This document shows, piece by piece, positions 54,501-64,000 of a stretch of 64,000 bases of DNA (the stretch's first letter is position 1; each line of letters starts with the position of its first letter). The position numbers and the translations under genes are program-made. The stretch is from assembly GCA_023078685.1 (NCBI GenBank), contig JALGAS010000007.1, positions 1,488,001-1,552,000 on the forward strand. Direction: 5' to 3'. A model generated the notes under the pieces. That model was given only the letters and a program-made list of their open reading frames with translations, did not search any database and was not told where the DNA came from. Origin of the DNA: Neopestalotiopsis rosae. Lineage: Eukaryota > Ascomycota > Sordariomycetes > Amphisphaeriales > Sporocadaceae.

Positions 54501-56687
54501 TTGCAATGTATCTTTTTTATTTTCTCATCAACACTTTTTTTTCTGACGCTATGCTTCAGCTTTGCTCCCCAGACGCGCATCACTACGCCAATCGTGTATG
54601 GAGTTCTACAAGCGAAGCGGGTCCTGATCCAAACTCCGTCTCAATGGCTATTGACGATAGCAAGATGTATTATAGTCTGTAGTCAGTAGTATGGGCACCT
54701 ATGTACAGTACCGTCCATCGTAATCATGGAGTTTCCTCGAGTCCTGCTCCATGGGAATCGTATCTTTTGCCTCCGTCGCAAGATCACCCCCAGTGGCCGG
54801 CGCCCCAATTGGTTCGCGAATGCCAGAGTCTCCGCTGTATTAAGTGATCGATTAAGTGCTGCGTGTCAAAGAGTACATGATGTAACTGGTAAATTAATCC
54901 AATGTGACGACTCGTTGGTGAGCCTCCACTCTTTCTTTCCCCAAAAAGGGACGTGGGAGGTCGGTGGAGACGCTCTGAGCCGTCGCCATTTCCGAGGCTG
55001 CGTTAGTCTATGCGGATCTCCTTTAGGTATTTTCTCCCTCTTTTTTCTGCTCTCTAGAGTAGTTTCGAACAATAATGAATTTTTCCATGGGAGGGTGCTA
55101 TTCACTTACTTGCCAGGTTGTCAGATGGTAGTAGATCGCCCGTCTTGTCTACTAGTGGGTGGAAAGCAAGGAAACGATACCTGCCAGCCTGCAAGCGTGG
55201 CCAGCAATGCCAGCATGGCATGTAATTATTTTGCGCGTCAAGTTTGTCACTTGCATTAGGGTACGGGTCACGCTGTTTTCGCTGACGAGTTCGCTTAATT
55301 ATTTTCCAATCGCATCATCAACCCAGGCCTCATGCAAAGTGACCCCCCCAAAACCAAACTCCACCCCACTTTTTGCAGTGGGAAGGGGAAGACAAATGTA
55401 AGGGACAGGAGAGCGGTGCAGTGCCAGATGGGCAGAGGGTAAGATGATGATCGAGGGGCTATGGTGGGTTTGGTATCGATTTCGCTTCATCTGCGGCAAG
55501 GTATCTATCGAGCTGCAGCATTGGCATACCGTACATCCATACAATACAATACCACCGGCCGGAATCTACGGCTTTTGTTCGTTGTATCCTGAGCGGGGCA
55601 CCGGCAATATGACTGGCCCGTGACTTTTCAGGGACATTACCGTAGTATGTCGAGCAGACGAGTATACGTTTCAAAGGGGGTGTTGCGTGGCCAGCGATCA
55701 TACGATTTTAACCCGATAATACTCTGTAACTTTCAATAGACACTTTGATAGATTGCATGCTTTCACGAAAATAAAGTCAAAGAAGTCATAGTGGTATGTC
55801 AATGTGGTAGTATCATTGAATGATGATATTGTGTACGCCATAAACCAATTGCATCAGGTCGACCATGTAAGGTCGCCGTGCGATATCCTGTAATGCCCAT
55901 CTGATCATCCCCGTAGGTAGTCATGATCCTCCCATCGTTCGTCGGGGTATTCGGCACTGAATGCCCACTCCTTCGCAGAAAGACGCCCGAGTATGCTTCT
56001 ATTGTTACAAGTCGATGAAATATCCCCATAACACCATATCGTTTGCGTCTCCAAAGTAGAGAAAAAAGAAAGCCCAAGCATCGACTCATGTGTAAATCCC
56101 ATAGCACCGTTTTCCATGCGCGGGTGTTGCTGAGTTGCAACAACCCGATATTAAAATCCCATAAGTCCGGATAGTAGTACAATCGAATGCCAAAGCTCGC
56201 AATGATGCGCGATTGGCTCGAGTAGAGAAAATAGATGAAATCCGTCAAGCCCAGCTCTCAAGGAAGTCGTTTGTTGTTTGTGTCTGTTGGAGAGATCAAG
56301 GGATGCTGAAGGCAAGTTGGCCAAGGTCGTTCTTGTTGTGTTCATCTCCGGTGGTAGGTGTAGTACTGCAGCTTGCCGTTCGGCCGGATGTATTGCGCTC
56401 ATGTTCGCGCAAATGTATCCGCCAATGTGCGTGCTCGGAGGATTGCTGAGGCTGCATGCGCGAGGCCGCGCCCTGCATATCATAGTGCATCCCGGCAAGC
56501 TACGAGCAAAAGAAGTCGACACTGGATTCCGGACCTTGCTCAGGCGAGAGTGCCTGTTGCCTCTTTAGATGCCGTGCATCCTATGCAATCCATCGGATGT
56601 CCCCATGTGTTTTCGTCCATGTTGTTGTTGTGGTAGTAGTTTTGGTTCGGTGGCCTAATAGGCAAGCTGCCAAGCTGATATAAAAAC
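51583..56687. other. Gene-free region, 5.1 kb
   Basis: Many short frames on both strands but none with recognisable domains or consistent codon use. The DNA holds homopolymer runs (poly-A near 52098 and 54021), GT-rich and CT-rich stretches. It may be the 3' UTR and regulatory DNA of the small gene at 56688 or the promoter of the Sam37-like gene. Confidence 0.4.
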
Positions 56688-56804
56688 TTAAGCACGCTTG
56701 GGCAGAGGAGGCAGAGGCCGGCTCGGCGGTGGGCCGGGGCAAGGAGGCAGCTGCGATGGTCTTTGAGAGTCCATGTTGTAGTCTGAGGTAGCGTGGGAAG
56801 CCAT
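56688..56804 (-). CDS. Small proline-rich protein, 38 residues (candidate gene)
   Basis: ATG at 56804 (minus strand), stop at 56688-56690. The protein reads MASHATSDYNMDSQRPS followed by a proline-rich tail with LPPCPGPPP and LPPLPKRA. Support comes from the upstream DNA: a TTCAA-ATG-GC start context, a long CAACAACA-rich leader of the kind found before highly expressed genes in Sordariomycetes, and a TATATAA box about 125 bases upstream of the ATG. There are no neighbours for 5 kb on either side. The frame may continue by splicing into 56296-56490, which is open in the minus direction, but I could not find a convincing intron. Function unknown; polyproline could bind profilin, SH3 or WW domains. 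This is a candidate, not a proven gene. Confidence 0.45.
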   Translation of the reverse strand: MASHATSDYNMDSQRPSQLPPCPGPPPSRPLPPLPKRA

Positions 56805-56929
56805 TTGAATTGTTGTTGTGTTGTGTAAGTCGTGAAGACTTGTAAGTGCTTAGCGTTGATGTTGTTGTTGGTGAGGGAGCAAATTGACAACTTGACTAGG
56901 TAATAGCAAGCAGTGACAATGGATGATTG

Positions 56930-56937
56930 TTATATAG
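56930..56937 (-). promoter_or_regulatory. TATA-like box of the small proline-rich gene
   Basis: On the minus strand this reads CTATATAA, about 125 bases before the ATG at 56804 and followed by a CA-rich, ATG-free leader. Position and context fit a core promoter for a strongly expressed gene. Confidence 0.4.
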
Positions 56938-59900
56938 AAGAGTTGTTGTTTGAGAGTATAGTCTTCTGTTGCTCGTTCTGATTGCTGATGAGGTTTGAGT
57001 ATTGACCAGCCTTGGATCGATGGGAGCAGGCTGCCTTATGTAGGAAGCCGGCAGTGATGGTCCTGACATTGGCCTATGTTGAAGGAAGTAGATTGAGGAG
57101 GTACTTCCAGGGTTGTAGCTGGTCGGCTTAGCGTCAAGGCTGCCAGGAATACACCGCCAGACACGGACGAGGTACATGACGAGACTAGCTGCATCGGTAT
57201 CCATAATATTAAAATACGGATATGGAGTGTGGCACACCCATGCAATCAGCTAAAAAATTCGAAAATACAAAAAAAAGAAAAATTACTCCCCAAAAGGCCG
57301 GGCAGGGCCACCCACAGTGACGCAGCCAAGCCTGAACAGGGGGGTGTACAGGACGCCTGGGGGCCATGGTGCGTGCCACACATAGCACTACCTGAGTGAG
57401 TACTTGGGTACATGCACTTCTGGGCGGTGGACGTTGAGCACGGAGGGAGAGGGAGCAGAGGGAGATTCAGCACTGCACGCACTGAGAGGAAAAAATGAAA
57501 CGAGCGCAAGTGCCCCTGGTGAACTTGCCGCTCGATTCGACTGGTGCAACCCCCCCTGACGCATCAGCGCAAGTACCGTGTACTTTCATCTGAGTCCAAA
57601 GCCGATCGCTCTTTTGCTTTTTGGGGCCGACCGATTGCTGGCTGGTACGGCTGGCTGGCTCGCTGATGGGTGGACTGAACGTTTGCGCATCAAGCTGAAG
57701 CTCAAGGCTCATGTTCTGGTTTCCAAGGGTTGTTTGGTTAGGTGGTGGGCTTGGTCGGCTCCAGGGGACGCGAGGACCATCCACCCAAAATAGCGGTCGA
57801 CGACTTTTCGAACGGCTGCGTTCACCACTCATCATTCATCATTCATCAGTGTCAAACTACGTACATCCACCCAGCCTGCTCGCCTACTCCGGATGCGGAT
57901 CTTGGACGTGCTCGTTCAGCCAAGAGCAGGTTGGCCAAGGTCAGGATCCCTTTGCGAGCAGTGGAATGAGGTACTCCACTCCTTCGCAGAAGACTTGTAG
58001 AACGTTCACGATATCCACCTCGTCCAAAACCCCAGACACTGCAACCGTGCTGATGTCGTACTACCAAGTCCAAGGCTAGCCTTGGTACGAAAAAGAAGTG
58101 GGCAGATTTTTTCTTTTCCAAGCAAGACAAGACAGGACAGGACAGGGCCCTGACGACGAGAGTCCTGACGCTGCTTGGCTTGGTTGATGATTGCTGACTG
58201 AGTGACTGACTGACATGGGCCCCGTCAAAGGAGAACGGTGGATCTCATCATTTTCACGAGACAGTCTGTTGCGTTGAGCATGATGTGGTCGTTACGCACT
58301 TGCTCCTAGCACTTTCACCCGTCAGGGTCTACGCCAATGCTCCTTTGGTCGCTTCAGTCGAGCTTGCTGCCACCTTATCCAAAGCCACCGGCGCCGGAGT
58401 CCGGATGAGGATAGAAAATGCCGACCGTCGCGTTTACCGTGAGTGAGGCAAGTGAATCAAACTACGAATCGAGTATGTTGTATGGATAGTAGGTTATTAG
58501 GTAGGTGGGTAGGCATGTCTCGTTACAGCGAGTCTGCAACTTTGATGATCTTGTTACATACTCCAAGGTAGGTACGTTTACGACATACTACGTACATGCT
58601 CTGGAGAATGTACCGGATCGAAACTAAAAAGCTCTCGCATACAGAAATCCATACGTACGTCCGTAGCACGACATACTCCATGGTCTCCGTCCGTCTGATG
58701 AGGTGCATTCTGTGCAACAGTCCAAACAACTTGTCTCAGTCAAAGCCAATACTACCTGACCCGGCTCCATAACAGCGAAGCACCCCAGGGATAAACTGGT
58801 CAGCTGGTGTGCGCACCATGGCAGACAATCCTGAATGGGTATTGGCTCGTACCCCTGCATCCTAGCCTCAGCGGGCAATTTGATCAGAAGAGTATTCCGA
58901 CATGCGCCGTCACGGCTTATTATTATTATCATCGCCGTGGGATATTATTATACGTGGCAGAGTTATTTATTAGGTGCTTACCTAGGGCAGTAAAACGAAA
59001 TGGTGTGCCCGTGTACAGGTATGCGGCCAGGCTCATCAGTGGCTTTTTTAGGACGATAAATTACAGCTTACATATTATTCCGTACTGCACTATAACCGCC
59101 ATTTTGAGTGCAAACCAATTATACTGGTCTTAAAATTTGCAAAGAACATTTGAAACTTTTAATTACTAGTTCTTAAAATTGAATCAATGTCATTGGTCAA
59201 GATCCGCGGAAAGAGAGTTGTTGTCCTGCGTAACAAACGTGGCGCCGGCCAAGGGAAGATTGTGGCCGATGCGAACGCGATGCGAACCCAAACGCACAAT
59301 GGATAAGCCACCGGACGGTAAGAAGCAACTACAGCTATCTGTCAATATGTCAGATCGCAGACCCAGCAATCTTCATCACCGGGCGCAAAAAGCAATGATT
59401 TATTGTCTTGTCAATTACACAGGTTCCCGTGTTGGCCCGACAAGCCGGCGACCATTGAATGCACTCTAAATTCCATGTTTGCTTTTTTTTTTTATGTATC
59501 TCTTTGATGGCTGGGGTGTCCTTAATTATTAATCGCGGTTCATCGGGAGTCGCAAGTTCGTAAAGAAATCAGAGGTGCTTGGGTGGCATAGTGTGTGCAC
59601 ATCACGCTGAACTCTAATTGATAGAGTTTGTGCTCAGCCAAACCTTCATGCTCTCAGGCACCGCCTCAAGCCACTTGCCAAGCAGCAGCTTCCCGGCAGA
59701 TCATCCACGAATATCGTTCAGCTCATTCGTTCCTGACACCAACTCGCACTATGTTGCCCGTACCGTCCCTTTCTCGTTTTGCCATTGTATTGATTGACGG
59801 CCCAAACGACACCCCCTTATTCAGGTAGTTGATGCGAGTATGATCAGATTTCTACAATATGCGCGCACTTTTTTGCTCATTTTTCGTAAAAATGCCATTC

Positions 59901-62900
59901 CAAAATGACCCGGCGTCTTGGCGTCGGGAGGAGTGAATGAATGCCAAATGGATGCCAGAACTAGACGTCTTACCAATTCAGGCAATATGCTCGTCGTGAT
60001 CTTCCCATCGGACATCCAAACAGAGGCCCTGCTTTTGCACTACGATGTACTCTATGCACGTAGCGAGCCCACGTGCAAAGTCGGAACGGATAGACAAGAC
60101 GTTTTACCCAACCCAGGACGGGAACAAGTTCAAGTTGCAACTCTTGGCCATTGGAGAGGGGCCGCCCGGAGAGGCCATAGGCTGCCATGTGATAGCCGCC
60201 TGCAGAAGACTGGATCCCGCCAACGCCAGGACGGGGAGGGGAAACACACATTACCAAGGGCCTCAACCAACCGCATTTGAGATCTTTTCTGTCTTGTCAC
60301 GATGAGGGGTTCTGTTAGTCCCAGGTTCACCGAAAGTCACGGACAAACTGCATATCAAGAGATCTTGGTCGTGATGATAAGTGCCCAACTACGGGAACCA
60401 TGCAAAGGTGAGTCACACTGCGTTGTCCAGATTAGATGCAGTACCGAATACGTTTTTTCGAACTAAGACGGATACCCGACTCCATGTTCGGCCGCCCGAA
60501 GGAATGAAGGCAAAGAGGTGAGCGGTTGATAATTCCAATCAATCCATTTCTTACCGACAAGGGCACTTCCATACCCTGGCCATAAAGTTTTTTTTCTGGA
60601 GGGGCGGAGCCGCAATTGTTCTTCAATCCCCAGCCTGGCGCATCCCACCAACAGCGTCGCAGGCAAATGGCAAAAGAATTATGTGTGTAGCGGAGAGGGA
60701 AGGACACCGATGCTGCCGTGCACGGCCGAGCGGCCCCCCGGTCAATTGTCGACGTCAGGAAATCAAGATCAACCTGGGTGCCGAAGTGGGAAGAAGAAAA
60801 AATTTTCACGGCAATGGAACCGAGAAGAGTACATGTAGAGTATTGACATATGGGAAAAACAAGTTGCTCATGGGCAAGTGTTGCAGGTTTCCAGAGCCCC
60901 ACGGCAGCGATCGGCTCCGGGCTCGTGCTGCAAGAGGAAGTTATTCTTACGCGCTACACGCGAATCCTTCTCTATAATCTCGCCAAACGCCAGTAGATCA
61001 CGCGTGCGCAGGTTTTTTGTCATATATTCTAGTGTACTATGTACACGAATAGGTGCATATGGAGGAGGCTAAGCGGAGCGGCCAGCAGCCAGCAGCCTAT
61101 ATCGTAGACGTCCATACGAAATGGCGACATGCTATATGAGGTACTTGCTGCATTAGACCCCCGGCAATTATCCTCATATACATTAAAAAGGTAAATTGAA
61201 GCCGCCCCGATGTTCCGTTCGTTAGGCGCCGCGACTACAGACTGCATGCGCACTATGGCTGTTGAAGATGAATAAATAGTATCCGCATTCTGCCGACCAG
61301 CCTACTTATCCTATACATAGCATATACTACTAGTATAGCATAGCATAGCATGGCGAGAGACGCCGCGAAAGCCTTGTCTCAATTGCCTGATACGTTATTG
61401 GGGAAGCATTCGGAAGCACGGATGTTGGCAGTGATGAGGCTGTGGAAACAAAATTAGCTCGCAGTATGTATTGTACATGCATGTTTCACTCAGCACAGGC
61501 AGTGTGTGCATGTAGGTAAGGTACTTCGCCCATCCATCCATCCATCCAATTATCCATTTTTATCAAAGGACTTTTCAGGCCTCAGCCTTGAAGGTGCCAA
61601 GTCTGCATGGTGGCATTGACCACAGACTGGCAAGCAAACAAACAGCTTATCGTACGTCCTGGTCAGAATTGACTATGCGATCCGCATTCGCATTGATTTG
61701 CACCTTGTTGCACAATGTCATGCTGGTTACACCGCAATGCGCGAACCAACATGCTGAGGCCTTTTGTCACCCCCATCTCGCTCAACGACTTTTCCATTCA
61801 TTTGCTATCTATTCTCTTCGTTATTTCCCTCAAAATGGGGATTTTCAGCCCGCTTCAAGCGCTGATGACCCAGCATCAGGCTAACTCATGCCCGTTTGTG
61901 GGTATAAGCTGCATCTGAAGGTCAGGGATGCGATTCATTCATTAATAATAACTGTCACGACAACGAACTCTTTGGATCAGGGGTCCCTCATAGGGTCAAG
62001 TGAGCTACTGGTGAGTGGTCTGCTGCTCAGTGCTCGGTGCTCAAAGTGCTCCATGGTATTACACGACTATCAATATCCACGTATATCGTCATAGCCGAGC
62101 TTTCGTCGTTTCAGAGGAGTGACTGATCAGTGCTGATTGACATGACAAGCCTGAAGCGCCAAAAGGACCCTGAATTCGGGACACGGGCACTGACAGCTCA
62201 CCAAGTGGGGAACCTCTCAGCGTGCTCAACGAGATTTCTGCTCCGTGCACTGAAATAGTAGTGGTGCTAAACCCGACCTCTGCTATTTTCTCGCCAACCA
62301 ATTCGAGACAGTGGGCGCTTCTCGTGATCTTCGCAAGCGCATCGTGTCATGGACCACGGTCCGAAAACCTGGAGAGAGCAAGACCGGCCATGGAAGGAAA
62401 ATTTTCTTCCAGATTGTTCTTCTCGAGTGCCGGGAAACGGTGAAGAAGCTCAGACTCTCCTGCAGCCCGGCCTTTCCATTGCGGCTTAGTGAGAAAGTTG
62501 GGGGAAAAGAGGCGGCGAAAAAAACCCTTTAGCTGAGGCCACAAAAGGGCCTGAAAGGCAGGAAAAGGGTCTGAAAAGAAGCAAGCGTAATTACCCATTG
62601 GCGCATCGTACCCACTCTCCGGAAATTTGACAACCTTCTAGAAGACTTCTAAGGCCGACTATCACGATGCCTCAAAGACAAGGGAACGCTGTCCGGACAA
62701 ACCTAACCTTGCTCATTTCAGCAGAATGGAAAAAATCGAGTCGCTTCTACGCTTTGCGCTTGACTTCCCTTCCCAGGGTCCACGTCTTGCTTCGACTGTT
62801 TCAGCGCTGACCCCGTTTTCTGAGCTTCAGGCGCCGCTTGGAGCCGACGTAGATCGCTTGACCGTTTTCCTCCCCTTCTGCTTTGTTCATTCCATACTTG

Positions 62901-64000
62901 ACACCCTGGCATCTTAGTCTTGGTCTTTTGTCTCTTTTCGGTTTTGGTTTTTTGTTGGGCCCACGCACAGGACAGGCGGTGTCGCGAACCATCCTGACCG
63001 CAACGACGAAAACGAGCATTGATACTTCTCCATTCCAATCCATCCCCATGCTTTGGCTCCATGCAACATTGTCCAACCACCTCCCAAGTCCCTCCGAGCG
63101 GCGGCGTAGGGGTCGGTCGGTCGGCAGACTTCGGGGTCTGACTATTGGACCCCATTTTCTCACGCCAGAAGACCAAGGAAGCCGGAAAGAAGGAATAAAA
63201 AGGTACGGTAACAAGACAGGCTTTTCTTGAAGAAGCATGGGTATGGGGTGTTATGCCGATCGCCAGTGCTACCACGATTCCACCAGGGTTATCTTGATCG
63301 GAATCAAGCTGGCGGTGCCATGTATCATGTCATAACGTATCGTATGGGTATCGTATCGCACTTTGTTTCCCCAATATCAATGTGACGGGGGAACGAGACC
63401 TGCTTTTTGGCAACTTTCTTTTCTTTCTTCGGCACTTATGCTCCGGGTACCCCAGTTCTCGTCCCAACCTCATTTACCGCCGGGACGGATCAGTCGGTCA
63501 TGCAGACAGACTGGCCAAGATTGAAAAAGAAACAATAGTGGAAATGTCGGGGTTCTTTTCGAATGTCTTCACCTCCGGCCCGGACGGAGCCTTTTTGGCG
63601 CTGTTTGACAAATATTTGCCTGCGCCCTTGAAGACTTTGGTTCCTGGCCTGGCCAGATGCTGACTTGACGTCCAATACTCATTTCGTTTAAGCTCTCGGC
63701 AGCACCTGTCAGTGCCGCCACTGTTCCTGGCCATCCGCTCACTTGGGTCGGGTGGCTGGCCAGGCTGTAAGTAAAAGCCGGGATCATCGCATTCAGCTGC
63801 TCCCTCTCGATGTTCTCAGCTCAATTATACCCTGCTTTGTCCTGAACGTCGTATGTCGATTGATATTCGGCGACACCATTTCGAGGAGCTCCGATTTCTA
63901 CATTCGGGGTCTGTCGACGTGGCGAGACGCAGAGCAACCAAAAGTCTACCTACGGTCATATCTGATATTCCCAATTGATCTGGTTACACACGGATGTCTG
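56938..64000. other. Gene-free region, 7.1 kb, to the end of the window
   Basis: I find no supported gene. Simple repeats are present: GACAG-type repeats near 58125-58145, GACT repeats near 58195-58213, an AGCAT repeat near 61330-61350 and CATC repeats at about 61531-61547. Long pyrimidine runs and polyA/T tracts recur. Frames such as 62718-63275 (minus) and 63382-63663 (plus) lack recognisable content. It may be a long promoter or leader for a regulatory gene lying to the right. Confidence 0.4.
61531..61547. repeat. CATC microsatellite
   Basis: About four tandem CATC units in CCATCCATCCATCCATCC context. A short simple repeat in the gene-free right arm. Confidence 0.8.

Noticed and set aside
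62718..63275. A 185-codon minus-strand frame
   Set aside because: No recognisable domain, and overlapping frames on both strands are equally long; composition is that of non-coding DNA.
63382..63663. A 93-codon plus-strand frame near the right end
   Set aside because: Parts read smoothly, but there is no domain, no clear start context, and similar frames exist on the other strand.

Overview
This is a window of nuclear DNA from a filamentous ascomycete, most likely a Sordariomycete and possibly Hypocreales. Coding is split by many short introns, mostly 48-80 bases, with GTRNGT-like donors, CTRAC-like branch sites and YAG acceptors. The gene families are typical of such fungi: NACHT/ankyrin STAND proteins, a DUF6594 membrane protein, a group-specific P450, a fungal-type sugar transporter and a Sam37-like mitochondrial protein. 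I saw no rRNA, tRNA, CRISPR array or intact transposon. The exon coordinates in the entries were worked out by hand from reading frame, splice consensus and protein continuity.

Layout, left to right. 2-988 is the 3' part of a monocarboxylate-type MFS transporter. After 3 kb of intergenic DNA come a vacuolar Ca2+/H+ exchanger with an unusually long loop (4041-6302), a proline-rich SPRY protein (7506-8645) and a small secreted protein (10127-11258). A metabolic trio follows on the plus strand: pyranose 2-oxidase (13113-14986), an LD-carboxypeptidase/MccF-like S66 peptidase (15448-16659) and a transcription-factor-like protein lacking a recognisable zinc cluster (16995-18577).

From about 19 to 38 kb is an accessory-looking block. 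It holds a large intronless NACHT-ankyrin protein (19250-22759), a second ankyrin gene that appears broken by a 14-base tandem duplication (23020-24973), a cytochrome P450 (25545-27405), two diverged paralogues with a retropepsin-like domain (28055-29230 and 30280-31053), a DUF6594 protein (31683-32700) and a nine-exon NACHT protein with a zinc-finger-like region and degenerate ankyrin repeats (33831-37705). Two introns in this block are best explained as GC-AG introns. Fungal STAND proteins are generally linked to self/non-self recognition, so this block is the best candidate for an unusual system.

The right part holds a Rad5/HLTF-type SNF2 ATPase with an internal RING (38391-42001, divergent from the NACHT gene), an endonuclease/exonuclease/phosphatase-family enzyme (42616-43461), a sugar transporter (44295-46064, minus) and a Sam37/metaxin-like outer-membrane assembly protein (50002-51582, minus). 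The last 12.4 kb is almost gene-free. It contains one convincing small ORF of 38 codons with a TATA-like box (56688-56804, minus), and otherwise looks like long regulatory or untranslated DNA.
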